From contig URCK01000001.1 of assembly GCA_900546295.1 (NCBI GenBank), positions 1 to 64,000 on the forward strand: a DNA stretch of 64,000 nt, given 5' to 3'. The stretch comes from an uncultured Eubacteriales bacterium (GTDB lineage Bacteria; Bacillota; Clostridia; Oscillospirales; Oscillospiraceae). A model generated the notes under the pieces. It saw only the letters and a program-made list of their open reading frames with translations, was not told where the DNA came from and did not search any database. Positions 23,379 to 32,399 of this stretch are shown here, one piece after another (within the stretch, counting starts at the first letter, position 1; each line of letters starts with the position of its first letter). The position numbers were made by a program, and so were the translations under genes.

Positions 23379-24725
23379 TTAGAGCATCTTTATCACATTG
23401 ACCAAATTCTCGGCCGTCAAACGGGCGATTTGTTCCGTTTTTGCCTCAACCATCACGCGGATGAGAGCTTCCGTGCCGCTCGGACGCACGAGAACGCGGC
23501 CCTCGCCGTTCAGCTTGCCCTCTTCGTTCGCAATGGCGTCGCGCAGCGCGTCAGACGCCATGATGCCCTCCTTCACGCCGCGCTCATGCGAAACGGCGAC
23601 GTTGAGCAGCACCTGCGGATACTGCGGGCAGACAGAGGCGAGCTCGGAGGCCTTCCTGCCGCTGCGCGCGAGCACGTCGAGGAACTGCAGCGCCGTGAGC
23701 TGACCGTCGCCGGTGGTGGCAAAGTCAGAGAAGATCGTATGGCCCGACTGCTCGCCGCCGAGCTTGTAGCCGCACTCGTTCATCTTTTCGAGCACGTTGC
23801 GGTCGCCGACGTTCGTGCAGACAAGACCCACGCCGTTTTCGCGGCAGAACTCGTGCAGACCGAGGTTCGACATGACGGTCGCAACGATCGTGCCGCCGGA
23901 GAGCTTGCCGCGGCGCTTCATATCAGAGCCGCACACGGCGAGTACCTTGTCGCCGTCGATGACGCCGCCCTTCTCGTCGACGAGAAGGCAGCGGTCGGCA
24001 TCGCCGTCGAAGGCAACGCCGATGTCGTAGCCACCCGCGACGACCTTTTGTGCAAGGTCGTCAAGATGCGTCGAGCCGCAGCGCTCGTTGATGTTCATGC
24101 CGTCCGGCTCGCGGTGGATAAAGTCGCAGAAGCAGCGGAAACGGCCGAAGAGCTCCGGCGCGGTCGCGGACGACGCGCCGTTCGAGCAGTCCACAAGCAC
24201 GCGCAGGCCGGAAAGGTCACTCTCGATGGAGCCGGCAAGATGATCGATGTACGCCTCGCGCGACTGGCGCAGGCCGTGGCGCAGCACGCCGATCTCGCCG
24301 TGCGTGGCAGCGGGATAGATGTCGGTGAGGATCTTCTCCTCCACCTGCTCTTCGATGGCGTCGGGCAGCTTGTAGCCCTTCTCGTTGAAGACCTTGATGC
24401 CGTTGTGCTCATAAGGATTGTGCGAGGCGGAGATGACGATGCCCGCGTCCGCGCCCTTGAGCACGGTGAGATACGCGACCGCCGGCGTCGGCAGCACGCC
24501 GAACGGCATCACATCGCCGCCGACGGAGCAGATACCTGCGATGAGCGCACTTTCGAGCATATCGGACGAAATGCGTGTGTCCTTGCCGATCGTGATGAGC
24601 GGCTTTCTGCCCTTTTCCTCTTTCAGAACGGCCGCGATGGCCTTGCCCGTACGGAATGCGAGATCGGCGGTCAGATTTTCACCGACAACGCCGCGGATCC
24701 CGTCGGTACCAAACAGTTTTCCCAT
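23379..24725 (-). CDS. glmM: Phosphoglucosamine mutase
   Basis: 448 aa. Converts glucosamine-6-P to glucosamine-1-P for UDP-GlcNAc synthesis. N-terminal MGKLFGTDGIRGVVG; phosphoserine loop IVISASHNPYEHNGIK near residue 97; metal-binding FDGDADRCLLVD near 240; sugar-binding GGEQSGHTIFSD near 325; phosphate-binding C-terminal RPSGTEALIRVM near 408. Normal length. A plausible minus-strand promoter element (TATATAGT) lies in the AT-rich 24726-24782 gap behind ruvB. Confidence 0.96.
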   Translation of the reverse strand: MGKLFGTDGIRGVVGENLTADLAFRTGKAIAAVLKEEKGRKPLITIGKDTRISSDMLESALIAGICSVGGDVMPFGVLPTPAVAYLTVLKGADAGIVISASHNPYEHNGIKVFNEKGYKLPDAIEEQVEEKILTDIYPAATHGEIGVLRHGLRQSREAYIDHLAGSIESDLSGLRVLVDCSNGASSATAPELFGRFRCFCDFIHREPDGMNINERCGSTHLDDLAQKVVAGGYDIGVAFDGDADRCLLVDEKGGVIDGDKVLAVCGSDMKRRGKLSGGTIVATVMSNLGLHEFCRENGVGLVCTNVGDRNVLEKMNECGYKLGGEQSGHTIFSDFATTGDGQLTALQFLDVLARSGRKASELASVCPQYPQVLLNVAVSHERGVKEGIMASDALRDAIANEEGKLNGEGRVLVRPSGTEALIRVMVEAKTEQIARLTAENLVNVIKML

Positions 24726-24782
24726 AATACTTGTTCCTCGTCTTAAATTTAGATTCGCAAAACTATATAAAGTAAATTACCT

Positions 24783-25838
24783 TTACAGACTAAGCTGTTC
24801 CGGCACTTCCTCCATGTTCTTCGGCACGGAGAGGCCCAGATGCTCATAGGCCTTGCGCGTGACGCAGCGGCCGCGCGGCGTGCGCTGCAAAAAACCGAGC
24901 TGCATCAAATACGGCTCGTACACATCGAGCAGCGTCACCGCTTCTTCCCCGATGGTCGCGGCCAAGGTCTCGATGCCGACCGGGCCGCCGCCGTAGTTTT
25001 CGATGATGGCGCGCAGCATCCGGTGGTCGATGGGGTCAAGGCCCAGATCGTCGATCTCGAGCGCGCGAAGCGCCTCGTCCGCAACCGCCCTCGAGATCAT
25101 ACCGTCCGCCTTCACATCCGCAAAGTCGCGCACGCGGCGCAGCATGCGGTTGGCGATACGCGGCGTGCCGCGCGAGCGGCGCGCGATCTCCAGCGCGCCC
25201 GTCGGGTCAATGGCGACATTCAGGATACTCGCCGAGCGCGTGACGATTTCGGAAAGCTCCTGCGGCGTGTAAAGCTCCAGGCGCAGCGTGACGCCGAAGC
25301 GGTCGCGCAGCGGCGCGGAAAGCTGACCTGCGCGCGTGGTCGCGCCGATGAGCGTGAAGTGCGGCAGGTCGAGGCGGATGGAGTTCGCGCTCGGCCCCTT
25401 GCCGACGATGATATCGATGGCATAGTCCTCCATTGCGGGGTACAAAATTTCCTCCACGCTGCGGTTCAGACGGTGAATCTCGTCGACAAAGAGGATGTCC
25501 CCCTCGTTCAGATTCGTCAAAAGCGCCGCAAGATCGCCCGCCTTTTCGATGGCGGGGCCGGAGGTGATACGGATGTTGACGCCCATTTCCTGGGCAATGA
25601 TGCCCGCAAGCGTCGTTTTTCCGAGGCCCGGCGGGCCGTGCAGCAGCACATGGTCGAGCGACTCGCCGCGCTTTTTCGCTGCCGCGATAAAGACGGCGAG
25701 GTTGCCCTTCACCTTTTCCTGTCCGATGTATTCCCGGAGCGTTTTCGGGCGCAGCGAACCCTCCTGCGCGTCCTCGCTCAGGAAGGTCTTCGCCACGATC
25801 GGCTCTTCGTAAATATCGGTTCCGAAATCAATGCTCAA
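24783..25838 (-). CDS. ruvB: Holliday junction branch migration helicase RuvB
   Basis: 351 aa AAA+ motor of the RuvAB complex. Walker [10 protein letters not shown] near residue 69, Walker [11 protein letters not shown] near 117, sensor [20 protein letters not shown] near 165-185 (arginine finger), and winged-helix C-terminus ([21 protein letters not shown]). Start is TTG at 25838, nine nt after AAAGGAG. It is the fourth gene of ruvC-ruvA-small membrane protein-ruvB. Confidence 0.97.
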   Translation of the reverse strand: MSIDFGTDIYEEPIVAKTFLSEDAQEGSLRPKTLREYIGQEKVKGNLAVFIAAAKKRGESLDHVLLHGPPGLGKTTLAGIIAQEMGVNIRITSGPAIEKAGDLAALLTNLNEGDILFVDEIHRLNRSVEEILYPAMEDYAIDIIVGKGPSANSIRLDLPHFTLIGATTRAGQLSAPLRDRFGVTLRLELYTPQELSEIVTRSASILNVAIDPTGALEIARRSRGTPRIANRMLRRVRDFADVKADGMISRAVADEALRALEIDDLGLDPIDHRMLRAIIENYGGGPVGIETLAATIGEEAVTLLDVYEPYLMQLGFLQRTPRGRCVTRKAYEHLGLSVPKNMEEVPEQLSL

Positions 25839-25875
25839 GCGCTCACGCTCCTTTTTGTGCTCTGCGAAGGAATAA

Positions 25876-26034
25876 TCAGTACCTGATCACAAAATAAATC
25901 ACATATAGCCAGCTCAAAAGGCCGTGTACAATTGCCCAGCCAATGCTGTGCCATGTCGTATAGGAGATGACCATTGCAAGACAGGTTCCAAAGGTGATGC
26001 CTTTTTTGGCGGCTTCTTTTGTATTCTCGTTCAT
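25876..26034 (-). CDS. 52-aa membrane protein between ruvA and ruvB
   Basis: Short charged N-terminus ([12 protein letters not shown]) then two hydrophobic stretches, about residues 12-30 and 32-50 ([37 protein letters not shown]). ATG at 26034 is preceded by AGGAG with 9-10 nt spacing. It starts 12 nt after ruvA and ends 37 nt before the ruvB TTG, so it is in the same transcript. Family not recognised; the real-gene call rests on the ribosome site, spacing and composition. Confidence 0.7.
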   Translation of the reverse strand: MNENTKEAAKKGITFGTCLAMVISYTTWHSIGWAIVHGLLSWLYVIYFVIRY

Positions 26035-26046
26035 TTATCGTTTCTC

Positions 26047-26643
26047 CTATTTCACCATTTTTTTGAGGCTCTGGCGCACGATCTCTTCGAGCGGCAGGTT
26101 CTCCGCGTCGATCCCCTTCATCGCCACTGCGATATCCTGCTGCGTGTAGCCGAGCACCGCGAGCGCAGCGGCAGCTTCGGCCGCCTTGTTCTTCTCGCCG
26201 GCCACAATGCCTGGGGCAGCGGGCATGCCGATCTCCTGCTGCTCCTTGGCAAGCTTGTCCTTGAGTTCGAGAATAATGCGCTGGGCGATCTTCTTGCCGA
26301 CGCCCGGCGCGGCGATGAGCGCTTTCTCATCGCCTGTGATAACGGCCATCGCCAGTCCCTGCGGCGTGCAGACCGAAAGGATCGCAAGCGCCGCCTTCGG
26401 CCCAACGCCCGAAACGCCGATGAGCTGCTTGAAGCTCCCGAGCTCACCCTGCGTTGCAAAGCCGTAGAGGTCAAAAATGCCCTCCGCAACGTGCAAATAG
26501 GTGTAAAGCTTTCCCGCTTTACCCACTTGAAGCTGTGAGATCGTCGTGCTGGTGGTCTTGCAGGCATAGCCCACGCCGCCGCAGTCGATCACGGCAAGGT
26601 ACGGCTCCACATGGGCGACCGTACCGCTGACATAATAAAACAT
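26047..26643 (-). CDS. ruvA: Holliday junction DNA-binding protein RuvA
   Basis: 198 aa. N-terminal OB fold (MFYYVSGTVAHVEPYLAVID, GVGYAC), central tandem helix-hairpin-helix (LIGVSGVGPKAALAILS near 80 and APGVGKKIAQRIILELKDK near 118), flexible linker and C-terminal RuvB-contacting domain (AAAALAVLGYTQQD). Binds four-way junctions as a tetramer and recruits RuvB rings. Follows ruvC by 20 nt. Confidence 0.96.
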   Translation of the reverse strand: MFYYVSGTVAHVEPYLAVIDCGGVGYACKTTSTTISQLQVGKAGKLYTYLHVAEGIFDLYGFATQGELGSFKQLIGVSGVGPKAALAILSVCTPQGLAMAVITGDEKALIAAPGVGKKIAQRIILELKDKLAKEQQEIGMPAAPGIVAGEKNKAAEAAAALAVLGYTQQDIAVAMKGIDAENLPLEEIVRQSLKKMVK

Positions 26644-26663
26644 AAGCTGTCCCTCTCTCCTGC

Positions 26664-27179
26664 TCAGACGGTCTGCTTAACGTCGCCGCCGCTGACGCGG
26701 CTCAAAAGCGACGTGGTGCTGCGCGCATGGCAGATGGCGATGGCCAGCGCGTCGGCCGCGTCGTCGGGCCGCGGCACAGCCCTGAGCTTGAGTAACCTTT
26801 TGACCATGTCCATGACCTGTCTTTTTTCGGCGAGGCCATAGCCCACGACCGCCTGCTTGACCTGCATGGGCGTGTATTCATAGAGCGGCACGCCGCTCTT
26901 TTCCGCAGTGCACAGAATAATGCCGCGGCCGTGCGCCACGGCGATACCGGTGGTGATGTTGTTTGAAAAGAAGAGTTCTTCAACGGCGATGGCGTCGGGC
27001 TTGAGCTGCGCGATGAGCTCGTCCATGTCCTGCTCGATCTGCACAAGGCGGTGCGCCAGCGGCAGCCCGGCGGGCGTGGTGATCGCGCCGTAATTGAGGA
27101 GCCTCGTCTGCCCGCGGTCGGCTTCAATCAGCCCGAAGCCGACGATGGCGATGCCCGGGTCGATGCCGAGTATCCGCAT
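26664..27179 (-). CDS. ruvC: Crossover junction endodeoxyribonuclease RuvC
   Basis: 171 aa resolvase. The start ATG at 27179 (MRILGIDPG) is chosen because GGGAGGTGAT lies eight nt before it; ATGs one to two codons earlier overlap the ribosome site. Catalytic acidic residues: Asp in LGIDPG (residue 7), Glu in AVEELFF near 67, and the DDAADALA pair near 139-142. First gene of the ruv cluster; xerD lies behind a terminator upstream. Confidence 0.96.
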   Translation of the reverse strand: MRILGIDPGIAIVGFGLIEADRGQTRLLNYGAITTPAGLPLAHRLVQIEQDMDELIAQLKPDAIAVEELFFSNNITTGIAVAHGRGIILCTAEKSGVPLYEYTPMQVKQAVVGYGLAEKRQVMDMVKRLLKLRAVPRPDDAADALAIAICHARSTTSLLSRVSGGDVKQTV

Positions 27180-27252
27180 GCGCATCACCTCCCACGATAC
27201 TGATTTTGAAATTATATCAAACATTTGTCCGAAATGCAACGGGTAAGGCCGT

Positions 27253-27290
27253 CAAAAAGGGCCGCTCCCCTGCGGAAGCGGCCCTTCGTA
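27253..27290 (-). terminator. Terminator after xerD
   Basis: Minus-strand AGGGCCGCT and its complement around a 10-nt loop, then TTTTTGACGG. Confidence 0.85.
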
Positions 27291-27296
27291 TTTCAT

Positions 27297-28181
27297 TTAT
27301 GCCCGCGGATGCGCCTTTTGATAGACGTCCTTGAGGTGCTTTTTCACAACGTGCGTGTAGATCTGCGTGGAGGAAATGTCCGCATGACCGAGCATCTCCT
27401 GAATGGAGCGCAGGTCCGCGCCGTTTTCCAGCAGGTGCACAGCAAAGGAATGGCGCAGCGTGTGCGGCGTGATGTCCTTGGAGATGCCGGCGGTCTCCTG
27501 ATAGTGCTTGACGATCTTCCAGAAGCCCTGACGGCTCATGCGTTCGCCGTTCATGTTGACAAACAGCGCCTCTTCCTCGGGATCGGCCAGAAGCTGCGGG
27601 CGAACCTCCCGGATGTAGTGCGCGAGCGCCTTGACTGCGGCGGGATAGAGCGGGATGATGCGCTCTTTGCCTTTGCTCTGCGCGCGGATGAAGCTCGCGC
27701 TGAGGTTGACATCGTCCTCGTTGAGGGAAATGAGCTCGGAAACACGGATGCCCGTGGCGTACAGCAGCTCGAGCATCGCGTGGTCGCGATAGCCCTTGGC
27801 GTCCACGCACTGGGGCTGGTCGAGGAAGAGCTCGACCTCTTTGCCCGTGAGGATCTCGGGGAATTTATGCTCCACCTTCACCGCCGCGACGCCCTTGGCC
27901 GGGTTGACGTCCACTTCGCCGCAGAGCTGAAGGTAGGTATAAAACGACTTGATCGACGCAATGGAGCGCGTGATCGTGGCGGCGGACTTGCCCTTGCCGC
28001 CCATCCAAGCAACGTAAGCGCTGATGACCTCCTGCGTCACCTGCGGCAGTGGCATGGGGCTGAACTCGGTAAGATACGCCTCGAACTGGTGCAGATCGCG
28101 CATATAGGAGCTGAGCGTATTCTGGGAGGCGTGCTTTTCCAGCGCAAGGTAGTCTTCATAATGCTTGAGTTCATCTGCCAT
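27297..28181 (-). CDS. xerD: Tyrosine recombinase XerD
   Basis: 294 aa chromosome-dimer resolvase acting at dif with XerC. N-terminal SAM-like domain (ALEKHASQNTLSSYMRDL), catalytic Arg in ATGIRVSEL near 147, Lys in SKGKERIIPL near 171, HTLRH near 243-247, LGHADISSTQIYTH with the nucleophilic Tyr near 278. Canonical XerD length and motif spacing. spoIIM lies immediately upstream on the same strand, the same neighbour as in B. subtilis, which supports the XerD assignment. Confidence 0.95.
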   Translation of the reverse strand: MADELKHYEDYLALEKHASQNTLSSYMRDLHQFEAYLTEFSPMPLPQVTQEVISAYVAWMGGKGKSAATITRSIASIKSFYTYLQLCGEVDVNPAKGVAAVKVEHKFPEILTGKEVELFLDQPQCVDAKGYRDHAMLELLYATGIRVSELISLNEDDVNLSASFIRAQSKGKERIIPLYPAAVKALAHYIREVRPQLLADPEEEALFVNMNGERMSRQGFWKIVKHYQETAGISKDITPHTLRHSFAVHLLENGADLRSIQEMLGHADISSTQIYTHVVKKHLKDVYQKAHPRA

Positions 28182-28208
28182 GGACGCACTCCCCCCTTTC
28201 TTTTGATA

Positions 28209-28841
28209 TCAACGCGCCGCCAGCAGCAGAAACTGCGGCACAAGCCACAGCTCTATCAGCGCTGCAAGCAGCAAACACACACAACAAGCGCCGAAGCGAT
28301 ACCAGTACGCGCCGCCGTAGGTGACCGCGCGTGCGCGCTTTCCCCCGCCGCCCAGTGAAAGAAGCAGCAGCTCTCTTGACTTTTCCATCGCCGCCGCGCC
28401 AAGCGCGAGCGTACATGGCAGCAGCGCGAGAAGACGCAGCGCAAAGAGCGCCAGCAGCAGCGGGAAATTTTCCCGCCCGAGTGCAAGGGAAAAGCTGAAG
28501 AGCGAAAACGAGAGCAGAAAGCCCTGCAATGCGCACACCGCCGGGATCACCGCCACACCGATGGAGGCAAAGCCCAGCAGAAAAACGATCACCGGCGCGC
28601 GGAAATAGCACACCAGCGTCTCACACAGCGCCCGCACAGAGAAGGACTCCCGCGCGCCGAGGGAGAAATAGGCAGTAAAATACCGCGCCAGTTCTCCGCC
28701 CGCTCGCTGCGAAGAGCGCAGTGCGAGCACATAACCGAATATCACACCAAACACAACAAAAGCCGCCAGAGCCGCGAGCGGCAGCGACACGCGATGCATG
28801 AGCGCGCCGCGGCGCACGCTTTGTCTCGCCCGACCGATCAA
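28209..28841 (-). CDS. spoIIM: Stage II sporulation protein M family membrane protein
   Basis: About 210 aa from a TTG start at 28841 preceded by AAAGGGG with eight nt spacing; an ATG at 28799 is an alternative. Five or so hydrophobic helices (LPLAALAAFVVFGVIFGYVLA; IVFLLGFASIGVAVIPAVC; LLLALFALRLLALLPCTLAL; CVCLLLAALIELWLVPQFLL). In B. subtilis SpoIIM joins SpoIID and SpoIIP in the peptidoglycan-remodelling engulfment machine. No SpoIID or SpoIIP proper lies adjacent. The gene is unusually Leu/Ala/Cys-rich; the family call rests on topology and the xerD neighbourhood. Confidence 0.8.
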   Translation of the reverse strand: MIGRARQSVRRGALMHRVSLPLAALAAFVVFGVIFGYVLALRSSQRAGGELARYFTAYFSLGARESFSVRALCETLVCYFRAPVIVFLLGFASIGVAVIPAVCALQGFLLSFSLFSFSLALGRENFPLLLALFALRLLALLPCTLALGAAAMEKSRELLLLSLGGGGKRARAVTYGGAYWYRFGACCVCLLLAALIELWLVPQFLLLAAR

Positions 28842-29036
28842 GCAGATCACCCCTTTGGTAAAACGCTGAGGCAATGCTTCTTGCAGGGCCGACGAGCGGC
28901 GGACCGTACCTATAAATATAGGACTTTTGCAGCCGTTGCGCAAGCGGAATTGCCTATTTTTTCCAATTTTGTTCATTATGTAGAAATGTTATGTAAAGTA
29001 TATTATGTTAACCATAGCAACAAATGAGTAACTTTC
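28842..29036. other. AT-rich intergenic stretch
   Basis: No gene seen. It is markedly more AT-rich than its surroundings from about 28900 and holds the palindrome CCTATAAATATAGG at about 28910-28923, roughly 70 bp upstream of the spoIIM start, a possible regulatory site. Confidence 0.35.
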
Positions 29037-29180
29037 TTACTTTTTAACTAGATATGGTGCGCTTTTCACGCACCTTCCCCACATTTGGCAAATCAAGCTG
29101 CATCCACCACCGTCGTCGGAAAAAGTCGCTTTTTTAAGCGCTCCGTCCTCCATTTGTGCAAACCGCCGCACATTCTGCAT
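29037..29180 (-). CDS. 47-aa Cys-containing peptide, possible modified-peptide precursor
   Basis: Hydrophilic N-terminal part (MQNVRRFAQMEDGALKKATF), a GGG at residues 24-26, then a short C-terminal segment with Cys27, Cys31 and Cys37, a Trp and a basic tail ending YLVKK. The arrangement, leader, double glycine, compact Cys-rich core, resembles precursors of ribosomal peptides but no maturase or exporter is adjacent. ATG at 29180 has GGGGGAGGAGGA directly upstream. It lies 47 nt after the TIGR04086 gene with no terminator between. To my recollection the Cys-rich SCIFF peptide sits near such genes in other Clostridia, but this sequence is not SCIFF-like. Confidence 0.5.
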   Translation of the reverse strand: MQNVRRFAQMEDGALKKATFSDDGGGCSLICQMWGRCVKSAPYLVKK

Positions 29181-29227
29181 TCCTCCTCCCCCACCGGCAG
29201 GCACGGGAGCGGTGATATCATTTATGT

Positions 29228-29650
29228 TCACCTGCGTCTGCGGCGCGCACGCACCGTCTTTTTCTGTCTTTTCTTCTTTCTCCCACCATGCAGCATCAGT
29301 GACACCGCTGCACCAGTGAGCATCACCGCAGCCATCAGCAGCGAACGCTTCGGCTCCAGTCCGCCGCCGATCGCGAAGCCAAGCGCCTGCACCGCAAGCC
29401 ATGAAGCCGCCGCGCAGGCAAGCGTCATCGCCGCGCGCTTGCTCGTCTTTCTGCTCCCCACGCTGCACCCGGCAAAGGCCGCGATCGCCGCAGAAACAAG
29501 CGTCGCCGCGCCGATTTTTTCCTCGCCGATCGCGCCGCCAAGCATCAGTGCCGCCATCAGCGCCAGCAGCGCAAATTCGACTGCACAGCATACGAACGTG
29601 CCCAGCGCGCATTTTTTCACATACCAAGCCGTTGATACCGTCTGTTCCAC
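29228..29650 (-). CDS. TIGR04086 family membrane protein
   Basis: 140 aa with four hydrophobic helices (FVCCAVEFALLALMAALMLGG; AATLVSAAIAAFAGCSVG; MTLACAAASWLAVQALGFAIGG; SLLMAAVMLTGAAVSLML) and a strongly basic C-terminal tail (GRKKKRQKKTVRARRRR). Matches the short clostridial TIGR04086 type, typically found downstream of yajC as here. Function unknown. An intrinsic terminator separates it from yajC, so it may depend on readthrough. Confidence 0.8.
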   Translation of the reverse strand: MEQTVSTAWYVKKCALGTFVCCAVEFALLALMAALMLGGAIGEEKIGAATLVSAAIAAFAGCSVGSRKTSKRAAMTLACAAASWLAVQALGFAIGGGLEPKRSLLMAAVMLTGAAVSLMLHGGRKKKRQKKTVRARRRRR

Positions 29651-29655
29651 AGAAA

Positions 29656-29704
29656 AAACCTCCCCCGCATTCGCCTACATGAGCGTATGCCAGGGGAGGT
29701 TTGC
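29656..29704 (-). terminator. Terminator after yajC
   Basis: Minus-strand AACCTCCCC and GGGGAGGTT close an imperfect hairpin containing GCAT/ATGC, followed by T6. Confidence 0.8.
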
Positions 29705-29726
29705 TTATGCCGTTTTCTTTTTTGCC

Positions 29727-30128
29727 TTACTTGATCTCAGGATCGTAGGAGGACTTGTTTTCCTTCTCAACAGGAGCTTCCACGACCTTGGGCTGCTCCG
29801 CCTCGACAGCAGGAGCTTCTTCCTTCTTCTCTTCGTCCTTCTTGGACTTCTTGCCGCCCTTCTGCGCGGCAGCCTCCATCGACTCCGTGGACTGGATGCC
29901 CCACTTTGCGATCTCGACGCGGACGCGGTCCTCAGAGGTCTCGAAGACGACCGTCGTGTCGTTCACCTGAACGATGCGGCCGACCATACCGCCGATGGTG
30001 GTGATGCGCTCGCCCTTCTTGAGGCTGTTGCGCATCGTTTCCGCCTGCTTCTTGCGCTTGTTTTCCGGACGAATGATGATGAAGTAAAACACCGCGATCA
30101 TTGCGACCAGTAAGATCATGCTATCCAT
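29727..30128 (-). CDS. yajC: Preprotein translocase subunit YajC
   Basis: 133 aa. Single N-terminal membrane helix (MILLVAMIAVFYFIIIRP), then the conserved NKRKKQAETMRNSLKKGERITTIGG and GRIVQVNDTTVVFET, and a long Lys/Glu-rich C-terminal tail. Accessory subunit associated with SecDF/YidC. Located in the usual queA-tgt-yajC order, 81 nt after tgt. Confidence 0.95.
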   Translation of the reverse strand: MDSMILLVAMIAVFYFIIIRPENKRKKQAETMRNSLKKGERITTIGGMVGRIVQVNDTTVVFETSEDRVRVEIAKWGIQSTESMEAAAQKGGKKSKKDEEKKEEAPAVEAEQPKVVEAPVEKENKSSYDPEIK

Positions 30129-30209
30129 AGTACAGTTGTTCCTTTCAACACAAAGATATTGTTATTATAGCGGATATTCCCCCATTGTGCAAGGGGTTTC
30201 TTCCCAAGA

Positions 30210-31343
30210 TCAGACTCTTTCCGAAAGCTTTGCGCTGTACGCCTCGCGGAAGGCCTCAAATTCGCCCGCGTCGAGCGCGTCACGGATGCGCTGCGCCAGC
30301 TTATTGTAGAAATAGAGGTTGTGCATCACCGCAAGGCGCAGCGCAAGAATCTCTTCTGCCTTGAAGAGGTGGCGCAGATACGCGCGCGAGAAATTGCGGC
30401 ACACCGGGCAGTCGCACTGCTCGTCGATGGGACGCTCATCAAGCTTGTACTTCTCGTTTTTCAAATTGATCGACCCGCTCCAGGTAAAGAGCTTTCCGTG
30501 GCGCGCGTTGCGCGCAGGCATCACGCAGTCGAAAAAGTCCACGCCGCGTGCCACGCCCTCAATGATGTTCGACGGCGTGCCGACGCCCATGAGATAGCGC
30601 GGCTTATCCTTCGGCATAAAGGGCTCGACCGCATCGATGATGTCGTACATCACCTGCGTCGGCTCGCCGACCGCAAGACCGCCGATGGCATAGCCGTCGC
30701 AGTCGAGCTTTGCGATCTCCTTCATGTGCCAGACGCGAAGATCCGCGAACGTTGCGCCCTGATTGATGCCGAAGAGCATCTGCTGCGGGTTCACAGTATC
30801 CGGCAAGGCATTCAGCCTGTCATGCTCGGCCTTGCAGCGCTCCAGCCATCGCAGCGTGCGCTCGCAGGAGTTTTTCGCATACTCATAGGTCGCGGGATTT
30901 TCCACGCACTCGTCGAACGCCATCGCTATGTCGCTGCCGAGATTCGACTGGATGCGCATACTCTCCTCCGGTCCCATGAAAATGCGGCGCCCGTCGAGAT
31001 GAGAGGCAAAGGTCACGCCCTCTTCCTTGATCTTGCGAAGCCCCGCAAGGGAAAACACCTGAAATCCGCCGCTGTCGGTCAGGATGGGGCCGTCCCAGCG
31101 CATGAACTTATGGAGGCCGCCCATCTGCCGCACCACATCGTCGCCGGGGCGAAGGTGCAGGTGGTAGGTGTTGGAAAGCTCGATCTGGCAGCCGAGCTCC
31201 TTTAGGTCAAAGGCGCTCACGCCGCCCTTGATGGCCGCCTGCGTGCCGACGTTCATGAAAACAGGCGTCTGCACCTCCCCGCCGTGCGCGCACTTGAATT
31301 TGCCGCGCCGCGCGCGGCCTTCATATTTGATGACTTGAAACAT
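30210..31343 (-). CDS. tgt: Queuine/preQ1 tRNA-guanine transglycosylase
   Basis: 377 aa. Exchanges G34 for preQ1 in GUN-anticodon tRNAs. Catalytic Asp in ILTDSGGFQVFSL near residue 91; nucleophile Asp region MGVGTPSNIIEGVARGVDFFDCVMP near 255-280; zinc site CDCPVCRNFSRAYLRHLF near 307-325 (CxCxxC...H). Normal length. Begins 16 nt after queA; the two act in consecutive steps of queuosine synthesis. Confidence 0.97.
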   Translation of the reverse strand: MFQVIKYEGRARRGKFKCAHGGEVQTPVFMNVGTQAAIKGGVSAFDLKELGCQIELSNTYHLHLRPGDDVVRQMGGLHKFMRWDGPILTDSGGFQVFSLAGLRKIKEEGVTFASHLDGRRIFMGPEESMRIQSNLGSDIAMAFDECVENPATYEYAKNSCERTLRWLERCKAEHDRLNALPDTVNPQQMLFGINQGATFADLRVWHMKEIAKLDCDGYAIGGLAVGEPTQVMYDIIDAVEPFMPKDKPRYLMGVGTPSNIIEGVARGVDFFDCVMPARNARHGKLFTWSGSINLKNEKYKLDERPIDEQCDCPVCRNFSRAYLRHLFKAEEILALRLAVMHNLYFYNKLAQRIRDALDAGEFEAFREAYSAKLSERV

Positions 31344-31359
31344 ACTCTATCCTCAACCC

Positions 31360-32385
31360 TCAAGAAATAAACATCGCATCGCCAAACGAGAAGAAACGAT
31401 AGCGCTCCTTCACCGCTTCCTCGTAGGCGTGCAGTACATGCTCGCGTCCCGCAAGCGCCGAAACGAGCATGATGAGCGTAGACTGCGGCAGGTGGAAATT
31501 CGTGATAAGCGCATCCATCACCTTGAAGCGGTAGCCGGGATAGATGTAGATATTCGTCCAGCCCGCGCTCGGCTCCATGTGCCCATCCTCCTGCGCCCAG
31601 CTCTCAAGCGTGCGGCAGGAGGTGGTGCCGACGCAGATCACGCGCCCGCCGTTTTTCTTTGTCTCGTTGATGAGCGCCGCCGTCTCCGGCGGGATGACGC
31701 AGTATTCGCTGTGCATATCATGCTGCTCGATGTCGTCTTCCTTGACGGGACGGAACGTGCCGAGGCCGACGTGCAGCGTCACATAGCCGATGTTCACACC
31801 CTGCTTCTGAATCTTTTCCAGCAGCTCCGGCGTGAAGTGCAGCCCCGCCGTCGGCGCGGCCGCGCTGCCCTCGACCTTGGAGTAGACCGTCTGGTAGCGT
31901 TCCTGATCGGCAAGCTCTTCTTTGATGTAGGGCGGCAGCGGCATCTTGCCGAGGCGCTCGAGCACCTCAAGAAAAATACCTTCGTAGTCGAATTTCACCA
32001 TGCGGTTGCCGTCAGGCAGCACGTCCGTGACTTCCGCCGTGAGCTCGCCGCCGCCAAACTGCATCTTCGCACCCTTGCGCAGGTGCTTGCCGGGACGCAC
32101 GATGCACTCCCAGGTCTTCTCCCCCCGGTCAATGAGCAGCAGCACCTCGCATGCACCGCCGCCCGGCAGGCGCTGGCCTAAAAGGCGCGCAGGCAGTACG
32201 CGGGAGTTGTTCAGAATCAGGCAGTCGCCCGGCTTCAAAAACTCCGGCAGCTCGTAGAAATGCTGGTGCGAGATCGCGCCCGTCTCTTTATCGAGGCACA
32301 TCAGGCGCGATTCATCGCGCTTTTCCAGCGGTGTCTGTGCGATCAGCTCCTCCGGGAGCTCGTAATCAAAATCTTTGGTCTTCAT
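31360..32385 (-). CDS. queA: S-adenosylmethionine:tRNA ribosyltransferase-isomerase
   Basis: 341 aa. Converts preQ1-tRNA to epoxyqueuosine-tRNA. Starts [20 protein letters not shown] with [29 protein letters not shown] near 55-72; [13 protein letters not shown] near 165; [10 protein letters not shown] near 185; TTSCRTLES near 245. The ATG at 32385 is preceded by GGGAAAGAGA and lies 14 nt after the SpoIID-like stop, so the genes are co-transcribed. Confidence 0.96.
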   Translation of the reverse strand: MKTKDFDYELPEELIAQTPLEKRDESRLMCLDKETGAISHQHFYELPEFLKPGDCLILNNSRVLPARLLGQRLPGGGACEVLLLIDRGEKTWECIVRPGKHLRKGAKMQFGGGELTAEVTDVLPDGNRMVKFDYEGIFLEVLERLGKMPLPPYIKEELADQERYQTVYSKVEGSAAAPTAGLHFTPELLEKIQKQGVNIGYVTLHVGLGTFRPVKEDDIEQHDMHSEYCVIPPETAALINETKKNGGRVICVGTTSCRTLESWAQEDGHMEPSAGWTNIYIYPGYRFKVMDALITNFHLPQSTLIMLVSALAGREHVLHAYEEAVKERYRFFSFGDAMFIS

Positions 32386-32399
32386 TGTTCTCTTTCCCG

